From contig NC_087069.1 in assembly GCF_963678635.1 (NCBI RefSeq), positions 11,678,512 through 11,742,511 on the forward strand: 64,000 nt of DNA, given 5' to 3'. The stretch's first letter is position 1. Every line of letters starts with the position of its first letter. This document shows positions 26,801 through 38,800 of this stretch, one piece after another. The notes below the pieces were generated by a model, which saw only the letters and a program-made list of their open reading frames with translations, had not been told where the DNA came from and did not search any database. This DNA is from Symsagittifera roscoffensis (lineage: Eukaryota; Xenacoelomorpha; Acoela; Convolutidae). The translations under genes were made by a program, and so were the position numbers.

Positions 26801-29800
26801 ATAGAACTCCAGGCACATCTATAACTATAACCTTACGACCTCCAGGTCAAAAATAAGCAAACCACTCCAACTTGACAACTAAAATAAATATCACCATAAT
26901 ACCGTACCCCTCCCTTATCTAATAACCCAAAGATCAACAATATTTCCCCAACTCAGACCACGAATACCCCCAAAACAAATTTGTTAACTTAGCCTAAAGT
27001 AACAAAATGAACATTTTAATTAGCCTAAAGTATAAAAATCTCACCATACCCCGGATCATTTGACAAACAAAAATAAAGAAAAAGACGACCTCCCGATCAC
27101 CATAAAAATTGCCCCCAACAATTTTTTACAAAACTCAACCCACTTGTCAAAAAACTAATAAATAATCCGACCACACTAGAAAATCGCCTCGAACAGCAAA
27201 AAATATTCGACCAAGAGATCATTTCTTAAATGCTCTTCTCTCAATCAGTTACTCAAATACTCATAAATTTTAAACATTTTTTTACAATACTTGAAACCTT
27301 TATAATATTTCTTTTTGATATACTTGAATCTTTTCTAATAATCCTAATCATTTTTTGTAACATTTTTTTAATTTTCTACACTATACTCGAACTATTCCTC
27401 CAACTTTCCAAAACCCTTGATTATATCCACAGGTACGATTCATATAACTTGTCTAAATGATACGAAAAATTTTCAGTAGAACTGATATTTTTTTATTGTT
27501 TGTAATTTTCATAGCATTCTTATCATCCCTCATTTTGACAATATGTAAATGTATAAAGAAAGCAATCTTCACATTTGCCCTAGCAACAATCCTTCTAATT
27601 CTTTTTTTGGAAGAATATTATAATAAACATAAACCTTCCCACTAAAGTAACAATTCAAAAATCCATCAAAAATTGCTACCCAACAGTCACAGAATCAGTC
27701 TTCACCGACATCATCCCAAGATAACCCAACACCACCTACAACTACTCAAAATCCTCAAACATCTACACGAATTTCTTTTCAAGACAATCCATACACTTTT
27801 GAAGAACGACATGCTCGTTTATCAGAACCACTAGAACCAGTTCAACGACAAGCACCTCTAAGCGAACCAACATATAACCTATACCCAACACTACCACAAG
27901 AACTAAGTAGAATAAGAAATCCTAGTCAAAACCAAAATACAGTCGAAATAAATAGACAAATTATACATCCTCGACGAAACAGAAATTTTCAAACTCCCCG
28001 AGTTCATTTTGATATACCTCAATCCCCATCACAAAACACTCCAGAAAACCCCATTGGTATATTACCAGAAACCCCTACGCTTCTTTCACAACGTAGCACC
28101 TCAAGCCTACCATCAGATTACTTAGGTTCAACACCAACATCTGAACAAATACGTGAAAATCCCTTTAACCCCCCAAACCAGGCATCACGACTACCATATT
28201 GGACAACACATTCATTTACACAAGGTGAATTAAATTTAGTCAATAATCCAATAGATATTTCTACGGATACAACAACATCCTCATCACTACCAGAAACATT
28301 ATCACTACCATCAACACCATCAATAAGCCAGATTTCACCACCACCTTTTAACTTAAATTTTCCAAATAATCTCGACGCCAGATATCGAGAACAATCATCA
28401 ATAAATATTCCTTTAAGACTAGATTGGAATACATTTACAGCACCTCCACCATTATTTGGACAACATCAAGAAAGTAACCGCCTTCATAACTGGGCACTTA
28501 ATAGATTACAATATCGCCAAGATGTTCACAACGATATCCGTGATCACAATATTCAAATACTCCAACAAAACAGTTTACAATTAAAGTTTGAAATCACAGT
28601 TAAGTTAAACAATATTACCCAACATCCCTACCCATTAAACCCACCTAACATAACAGCTCAATCACTACCACCACCGTTTATAACTACTGAAGTAATATAC
28701 AAATACGACAGATATACCAAAAACACAATTGGCTACATTACATTTTATAATCCATACTCAGGATTATCATACACATGTATATTCTAAAATTATTAATTTT
28801 TCCCCAACTCCTTTTTCTAGTAATCTCAAATCAAAACATAAACCCTTCCCCTCGTACAGGACCACAAGATTTATTAGTAACACATTACGATTGTGAAGAA
28901 AATGAACAAAAAACACTACATAAATATGCAATAAATCAAGTATCACAATGTGAAACAGAACCACAAGCTATAGAAACCACAGATGTAATAGCAACACTCT
29001 ATTCAAAAGCCCGAGCAACAACAGTTACAGGTTATAAATTCACAGCAACATTTTCCGAAAAGAAAGTACATTGTTCACAAGTCTCGAACGGAAACAAAAA
29101 CCGACTTGACCATGAATCATTCTATCAGAGTAATATAGAACGTCTTTTACATCTCAATCCCGACGATTGTAAAAGTGAATTACTTAGACTAAACATCACA
29201 CAAAATAAAAACTCCGCAAGAAAGTTAGTTAATTTTCAAGTTTTTTCAGACTCTGTACATCAATCACAACTTGAAAGACACCAAGGACATATAAAACTAG
29301 ACGAAAAATACCCGTATAACGGCGCACACGGACGATTAACCTATGACCTACACGATAAACATTGGATACCACACATTGGTATAAATGACCCATCAAACTG
29401 CAAAGCAGACACAAAAAATAAAGGATACCAAGAAATAATGTTTTTCGATTGGAAAATACAACTCGAAAAAATACAACTAACACGAGATTTATCAGATAAT
29501 ACAATGATCTATCAAGGAATCCGATTACCTTGTAAAAATGATCAAGGTTATTGCGACCCTACAACGAGAACACAAGCAACAATTGTTTGGTTCCCCGAAG
29601 ATACATGTACAACATTTCAAGTAGCAAAAATACACGCTCGTATGATAAAATTTCACGAAAAATATTTTATACAATCAATTCCATATGAACAAGTCCATCC
29701 ATCACGAAAACTAAGTTCTAATTTTAGAAACATAGACAATATAGAAAATAAATTGACACGTTTTCAAATATATCAAGAAACAGAACTTGCATGTAAATAC

Positions 29801-32800
29801 AGGAATCCACTTCACAGAAAACAATACTCTGAAATATTAGTTGAATACGAAAAAGGATTCGACATGACCACTGGAAAAGTAAAAATCGACCCATATGCCA
29901 CAGGTCATCCTCCAAACGAAGGAACATCCTATATACCAGTTAATTTTGAAAAAAGCAACGGACAACCTGGTGGACATCTAAAACCCCATGACACCAGAAG
30001 CACACGCTTACAAGAATTATCACTAATGAATACTACATATTTCGGTAATATCCACTATGATATTCATTTAGATATGAAACTAGATTATACAATTAGCCGA
30101 ATTTTTCAAGAAATGTCACTCTCCGAATTAGAAACACTACACCAACTATGCGAATTAGAACGAACACAAATATTACAATCACTTGCACTAGCAGTATTAA
30201 AAATACCCTATGCAGGATACTTATTATCTGGAAATAGATCAAATTTTTTGGACTATGAAGGAAACATCTTATGGTTTTATACTTGTACTAAAAAAGTATC
30301 ACCACTATACGTTTTTGAAGATAAACGATGTTATAAAAGAATCCCTATCTATTATAAGAATAAAGTACATTTCGTGGATACACTTTCACGAAGAACCTAT
30401 TTCTGGGATACCGCAGTCCCATGTGGATCAGAAAACAGCCACAATGTAGTACAACTAAACCCTGATGAAAATAAATATTATCTTCTCACTCCATATCCCA
30501 CATTAATGCAATCACTCAAAAAATTTTCACCAGAAAGCATTCGCGCTATTGCTCGAAACCCAAATATAGACTTACAATCAATAGGAATCTATTCAAAATC
30601 AGATATTCAACATCACATTAGAACACAACAATTCCAAGAATTATTAACACAAATGGACACTATACAAAGACAATCAATAGACCAAAATTTACGCAAACTT
30701 GCAGAAACCGCAGGATTTGCCGATATCTACACGCAAGACTATAGCGGATATTTTAAAGACATTAAAGATTATATATATCTAAACGGTGAAAAATACCGTC
30801 CCCAAGATATATCACCAATTAACATTTTTAGCTTTGTTACACTCAAAAATGAGATCCTCGATTTTCTAGGATGGCCCTACTACATCTTAGAAAAATTGAC
30901 TATTTTATACGCAATGTTTAACTTTATTGGATTTCTTTTCTCACTCTTAAAAGGAATCTATAACACATGTGCTATACACACACAAGTCAATAGACAAGCA
31001 AGTGTAGCACGCATACTCTTTGCAGGATTTTTTGGAATCTTTTCTACATCTATAAACAAAATTCTTTTAGACGCACAAATAAAAGAATATAACACAAAAA
31101 TAGCAACACGACAAAATACATACGACGAAGAACATAACAATGTAGACATAACGCCAACGGCACCACAATTACCACCCCTACCAAATAACCATCCACTATC
31201 CCTAGTACCACGAAATTTTTGAAATTTAGCCATCACACATAATCCAAATTTTCGACTCACCACATCACAAAGTCCCATCCAACATATATTGACACACCAG
31301 TCACAAGATGATAATACTTATGAACAAATTATTGAACAACCCCATACCACCGCTTTTCAGTCTCAAAATAATCATTTTTTTAGCCCACGATGAGCCGCCA
31401 ACTTGGATCACTACACCGATCAAATTCCCACCCAACCAATCTTACCTCTCCAATCCCAATAATACCACTTTTTGCTTTTCCGCCACCCGATTTTCCATCT
31501 AGTAATGTAACATCAGGCATGAATTCCGACACTAATTCACACATCTCAGTTTTATATTCCATCTCACAACTCAATAACCCGAATATTGAAACCCCCGATG
31601 ATTTTGCCAACTCAGAACCATCCCCATCCAATAATTTTCATAACTCTTCTAAATTTTCTCAACCCCCTTTTCAACCCATATTATCCAATAACCCTGACCC
31701 AATCACTTCCACACCCTCTTATGCTTCCCAAGTTACCCCAACCTACTCCTCACTTCATTCTGACCAATCATCTCATTCTCCAGACACCCCCCGAATCTCC
31801 CCAGAGCTAGATAATTTTATTACCCTTCAACAACAACCCTACCACCTCCATACCCCAACAATAAACCAAATCTCCTCCACAATAAATTCATCCAACCCCC
31901 CTACCCCTACACCCTCTTCAAATTATACTGAATCATTAGCACCATCATACACATCAACTGAATCTTCACTAAACACTAATAGAGCTTACCGCACTTTTAA
32001 AAGAAAGTTCCCCAACCATCCTTTCCCAGAAAAACCAGGAACAGCCCGTGAATACATCAACCACCCCAAGCATACTAACACAAAAGAATTTTTAGCCATC
32101 ACCTTACCCTCATTCCCACAATACACCTTAAACACCCCCCACGACACTAACGAAACACGCAACTTTGTAGATGAATACGTTTTAATGCCCACTCTCTCTT
32201 GGACCTCATATTATCATTTTACTAACCCTCTTTGCTTACCTTTATCTAACACTCACATCGATATAGAGCGAAATACGGACATGCTATATCGACTCACTAC
32301 ACCACTAACCGCTAGACAATTTACTTACGTTGGATATAAAAAATCACTAAAAACACACACTGCACCTAGAGCTAACGAATATACACTCGAATACTATGAT
32401 CACAACATCATCAGAGCTAACCAAGATCAATTCTTAGACGACGATCGCTTCGCTAATCCACAAATTACCGAGAAATTTTTCATCAAGACACCATATATAT
32501 TTACACTAAACATCTTCGACCGAAAGTTTGATCACATTATTTCAGAAGCACTAACAGACACACAAGCATACGAAAGTTTTAAAGAACGCTTCCAAATATT
32601 TTCACTAACCTTTCATTTCCTTGCACCACACGAAAGAGATTTACACTGCTCACACGATATTATGTTGCGCACTAAACAAACCCACACATATAGTTATTAT
32701 CGCTTCATCCAAAATCACTTTGACCTACACACACCCTCTAGACAACCACACCATCGTTTTCAATTCATTAATTCCAAATACACTTCACCATTTTTCCTAA

Positions 32801-35800
32801 ATTTCACATATTGCATTAAAGATACTAACCTTCATGGTATTCTTCGCAATTATGATCCCATAACCCAAATGTACATCTTCTGTCCCATCACCAAGACCTT
32901 CAACGCCGAAGAATCCCGACCCTTCCTTATCCCGCACGAGTTTGTACAACCTATAGAAATCCCAATTTTAGAATTCATCCACAACACTAAATTCAATCAC
33001 AAATTATATAATCTAATCCAAAACACACCTTATGAGTTTGCAGTTGGCACTGAAGAACTAACCACTATTAAGGCACTTCAATTGCTTTGGCCACTGCTTC
33101 AGACTAAAAATATCATCCGCATCTTAGCTAAACTACTAACAACTTCCGATCTCATCCACGACATCTTCCCCCACGGTTTTTTCCCCGACGACTAACAGGT
33201 AAGTATGAATTAAATGAATATTACTAACTAATTACAATATTAAAAACTCACCATACTTTATCCATGTTTTCTTTAGATTTTTAGCCTTCATCCGACAATC
33301 ACCTACAAACACCACAAAAGACAAATAAAAATCGCAAATTTCATCAAACAGATTTCAAAAATTCTATTAATCTCTTACACTTATAAATTTATAAATTTAA
33401 TACCAATGCAGTAAATTCATTTCTAAAATTTCCCCCACAAGCAGTAAATCTAATTATGATGAAAATTTGTAACTTAAAATTCGCCCATAACTAGCAGTAA
33501 ATTTCCAAATTCTATGCAGTAAATTAATAAAATGCAATTGCAGTACTAACCTTTTGATATTCTCATTCATTCGCACAGAAATTCTATCCACACTCGCACA
33601 GCTCGCCCACGAAGAATTGTTTAAAATAATGAATTTCAGTTTCAAGTTTTCACACTCAACAACTCTAACATATAATAACATGTTTCAAACCTTCCTTTAA
33701 CCCGGTTGGAAAGGAATCATATACTAAACAAAACTAACCAACGCAGCTTACTAAATACCACAAATCATAGAATAACAGCATGACTAAGAAAAGGAAACCA
33801 ACGGTACCCAAACCGGATTAACCCAGTTTAAAACTGGATAATTTATTCTTTTGAAGACTATTATAAAGTCTAAGAAAGAAATAATAAAACACAAAAAAGT
33901 CGAAAGACAAACCCATACCACAAACAATTTGATTTTTGGAAAAAGGACATAACCAACAAGACATAAGAAAAACCACAACAAACCCAACATAAAACGTTGT
34001 CACATAACAGGACCCCTCACAAAAACCGCATGAAATCATACTCCCACTCCTGGCCTAACCCACCAGGAAGGACGTCCTGAGCATGCTCTATAGCCGGCCT
34101 AACCCACCGCGCTACATCCACGCTTTGTGACCACACCTCTATTTTTAATAAGAGCTACTCAAGTGTGAGTAACTCTTCAAAATAATTGAACTAAAACAAA
34201 AAGCTTTTGTGAAAACAACTAACTAAAATCATAATTAAAAAATATTAAACTAATAAATGTTTTATAAAATGTAAATTACATTATGCAATACATAGATCAG
34301 AATACAACACCAAGGACGAACATCTAAAGACAAAACGACCCCACTACACTCGAGAGAGAATGGCCAACCACAATCGATATGCCACTCACAATCACAACTC
34401 AAAGGATTTAGAGTACGACTTGACTTCGCAGAAAAGGACTTCATTGAACTAGACCAATGACCACCTCGATGTTCAAGTATACGTACAGATCCGAGTAACC
34501 AGGCATCCCCTCCACGCACAATCTCCACGCCATTCCCAAATTAGATCAGACACAAAAGAAGTTCTCCACGCAGAACAGAAAAACCTGACATAGCAAACCA
34601 TTCTGAAATCAGATTTGAGTTTGTTGCAAAGACTTAGTCGTTGTCACTAGAAGACACAACGTCTTATGTCTCTAACTCCAGCTTCCTGGAACTTCTTTAA
34701 CAAAGAGGAAACAGAAGAAATATGATGTTTGCCAAACACCAACGTCCATCATCCATCCTTCGAATTGCAGAAGAACTATTCTAAAAAACTCTGTAAAACC
34801 CGGATGGGTGGAACCTGATCTAGACTACATTTTATGATTGGATAATTTAGATATTTTACCAATGTAAAGTATTTAATATTAACCAATCATGATCCATCTA
34901 ACTAACAACCCACTTATTTGTAAGTGCTGAAGTTACTTGTAATTTCAGCACCAGAGAGATTTGAATTTAACTTAGAAATTAGTTGGACTCTCCCGAGCAC
35001 TTCAGCAACCGCAATAAACCAGTATACCCTAGATCTATTGAGCCTAGCAGAGACTAGTTAAACAACCTGAGACTAGATAGTATAAGAGTAAGATTAGGAT
35101 CGGTATTAGACTAAGAAGTTGCACGAATCTATCCGGCCGAAAATAAGATAGCGTGACGAGCAGACGGTGTACCCTATCCGAAATTACTCTATGAGTTAAC
35201 CAACTCGGTCATAACTCAGATTTCCGTTTTCCTTCTGGGTCGCTTGGTTCAGATAATTTCAGAGGCTAGGCGCAATCAATGGATCTCTTTCGGTCAGTTT
35301 CCGCAAAAGTTCAGATCGTTCGGCGGGCGACATGTGTCTCTGACACCACTCGTTGCCAGCCTCTACTAGTGTTTCCAGTGTTGCTTGATTCTGTCTTCTG
35401 TTTGGGTTTTTTCAGTTCGAACTTCAGTTTTGAAACTTTTTGTCCATCTGGTATTGCCTTCAGTCTGCTTCTGGAATCCGATTGATCGCGCATTTCTTCT
35501 CAAGTCAGCATATTTCAATAGAGATGTTCCGGAACTGAATTAAACAACTTATCTTTTGCCATAGAGAAGTAACTGTTGGGTTTCCGACCACATAAGGATT
35601 AGAATGCGATTTACATCGTACACAGTTTCCTTTTAATTGCTTGGATTCAAAGTTCAACTAAGCCACGACCTCGGTGGTATCCTACTGGGTACAAAATTGA
35701 GCTGAATATTTTTTCATTGCAAAAAATCATAAATGTAAAAGTTAAAGAGTAATTTTGATCAGTTTGAACTGATTTTAATGTGCTTTGCTATGCCCCTTTG

Positions 35801-38800
35801 TATAGATTCTGCAAGAAAAATGATTGTTTATTCTGCTTCCGTATATCTTGTGATTAACGCTGAAGGATCTATTGAATGCTACCAAAATGTATAATTTTCC
35901 CCTCATTGTCAAATTTGGTTCTGCGAAGTCTAGTCGTAGTTTAATATTTGGACCAGTGAGTTCTGGTAGCGGTTTCGAGGAATCAATTGGTTTCGCCGAT
36001 TCAAAGTTCTTACCATAGAGTGAAGACCATCGATAGATCTGACATAAATCAACGATCTCCAGGTGTTTTTGTGGCCATGAAGTTTACGTAGCTGCGTCAA
36101 CCTTTGGCTCTTGGCCAGGGTGAATCCGGTGCAAGCGATTCATTATTGCGTTCTTGAGACTTATCGTGATTGCCGCTTTGTTGTCGATAATCACTAATTA
36201 CCGTGAAATTGTCCCTGAAACTCAACAGATATTTCTACAGTCGCAAGATTCCTTCGCGATATTTTCTTGGAGGGGCAAGGGGCATCTTTTGACGGCAGTT
36301 CGCCCAATAGATCGCCTTCCTGTAGGTCCGACAGACTCGTTTTGAATGACTTCTCGTCTTTTTAACAACCGGATGACATCCCACATCAATTTTATTGACT
36401 CGTGATATCATACAATGCAATCTTGCGGTTTTTTAAAATTGTTTTCAGTCTCAGTGATGCGAGTTTTTTTGCGCGAATCTTCAGAACTATCTGCAATTTT
36501 TTAGGCGACATGGTTGCTAATCTTTTTCTTTCTAATTTTCTTGAACATGATTTCCGGTAATCTTTCAAAGTTCCTCCCTCTCTTATTCGAAGTTACTGCT
36601 AAGCTGGCTAACTTTTTGGAAATGGACCGCAAATTTAACTTATCTGATGACACTTTTGATGGAACTGAAAATTTAAAATTGTTTGGAAATTGTGATATGG
36701 GATTAGAACTAATTGAAATTTGTAAACTAGGATTAGAGTTAATTGAATAGTTGCTTTTGAAAATTGTTGAGTTTGAGGTTATTATTTTGAAAAATAAGGT
36801 CCGAGACAATGACCTTTGGATAAACTCGGTTGAGCTCAATTTGCTGCTCTCTCGTTGGTTAAAAACTTTCACCATGCCGTCTCCCGGTTGACGACAATTC
36901 TTCACGTTTTGTGCATAAAAATGCAAACTCGACTCTCATTGGCTGAGATTTCCAATCACATGCTCGCCGTCTTCTCACGGTAATTTTTGAACTCGAAGGA
37001 ACAAGTTTGATTGGTCAAAATAATCGTTCATAATTTTGCCACACTGGCGCTTTTCTGAAATTCGGTCGGTAAGAATTTGATAGGACGAGAAAAATCTCTT
37101 CTGAGTTTGCGACCTCTTGTGCTGAGTAAACATCGTCTCCAGGTACAATCACGTTAATATTTTCATAAATGTCGTTTCTAATAGCTTTGTTTGCTTGATA
37201 GATACTATGACAGGCTGAATCAAAATTCTTTATTGTTATGGTAACAAACTGTTCCGCAAAATTACAGGTGAGGGTGCATATTATTTGGGATCTCTCGATA
37301 GATAGTCGGCTATACCACTTTTTCCCCTGCAGTATGCAAAAATGTATAGTCGAAATGCAACGTCAACTAACTGGTTGATCTTGATTGGTATAAGCTGTTC
37401 CCCCTGTTTTCTGTAAGGGCCGATTTTTTGACCTCATGATCTGTAAAAGTGTGGAAATGATTTCCTAGTTTTTTTTTTAAATTGGCAAGACCATAACACT
37501 GCTAATCATTTTAGTGAATCGTATTGTTTTTCTGCTGAATTTTATTTACAAATCCCGATGTGAATGATATTGGGGCCCATATCGAAACATATATTTACAT
37601 ATATATAGTAAATAAATTAATAGTCATTGCATCTCAAAATCTTGAAAAAAATTTCACGCAATAGCTCTCCTCAGAACTAACATGCACACGCTCAGTTTTG
37701 ATAAAGAAACACTCTATTGTAATTTTAGATTAATAACTTACATCACAAAAAAACCTTCTAACTCAGAAGTTTTTCTTAATTTTTTATAGACATATTTAGT
37801 TTGCAAACAAATGAAAAGAAAATCAGCGTTTTTTGCAACCTTGGCTAATTTTGATTTACTCCTAGAATATTTGTATATAAATACTTGGCTATACTTATAG
37901 ATAGAAGACAAAACTGTAATTAGCTAAAGTGTAACAGAGAAAAAATTAAGCTGAAATAAAATTAAGCTGAAATAAAATGGGTGTAGAAAATGTATGTACA
38001 TAGCTGAAAGAGTTAGTGAAAACCGTATGCTACTAAACCCTTGATATCGGTGCCGCGTGTATAAAAAAGGGGCCATGATTGCACGAGAGATCACTATGAG
38101 CCAAAAACTGCTCGTTCTACAAAATCCATATGAAAAATGTGAACAAATTTATTTTCAATACTTTGCTTTGTAACGCCACTCATTTAGCCAGAGTAGCACG
38201 TTCAGCAATTATAACGATAAACTCTTTGAGAAGCGGAACGGAAAATAGTGGCTCTTTTACACTTCCACTCTGTCAAAACTTCTATTTATAGATTTGTCGA
38301 ACGTGCTACAATAGCTAAAAACGTGATGTTACAAAACAAAGTAATTAGAATAAAATTGTTCACAATGGTTATTTTTTTCACAATGTCAATTTTAATTGCG
38401 TCATCATAACGTTTGAAAATTTTTTCAAAAAAGACATTGGAATGTTTGGAAAGTAGAAAAGCTAATAAAATGTTTTGGTACTCTTTTCAAACTTGAGGAT
38501 ACTAATTGTAACAAGTTTTTTTTTTTCAGTATGGCTTCAATATGAGTTTCAAAAACGAGTTTCAAAACGAGATAAAAGTGTAAGAAAGGCTGTTCCTAAT
38601 ATGTATAACCAGCATTTATCAAACGCCACATAAAATTAGAAATCAAATTTCGAAAAATCTTGGAAAAAATTATCTTGAAGTGCACAGGGTTTGTGCTCAG
38701 ATTTTTTAATACAATTTCTGCATGCAAACGTTTTTTGTGTGTATAATGTAGGCCTGAGAAACTTTCTTTTCTGTTTTTTAAGTGGCTTCTTTTACTTGCA

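Larger units (their letters stand above)
16303..35218 (+). mobile_element. Giant (18.9-kb) env-bearing Ty3/Gypsy-like LTR retroelement
   Basis: Bounded by 410-bp LTRs (one difference) and a GATT target duplication. Gene order on the plus strand: basic leader ORF (17967), gag (18409), pol in the same frame after one stop (20953), two small hydrophobic ORFs (27230, 27457), a Met-less frame (27651), env-like (28775), a 601-residue ORF (31390), a small intron (33199), then 1.5 kb of non-coding DNA. The domain order RT-RNase H-integrase places pol with Ty3/Gypsy. Length is well above the 5-10 kb usual for this group and the extra ORFs are unfamiliar. The sense strand is strikingly A-rich. Near-identical LTRs and long open frames indicate a recent insertion. 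It lies in sense within the intron of the Shisa-like gene. Confidence 0.93.
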
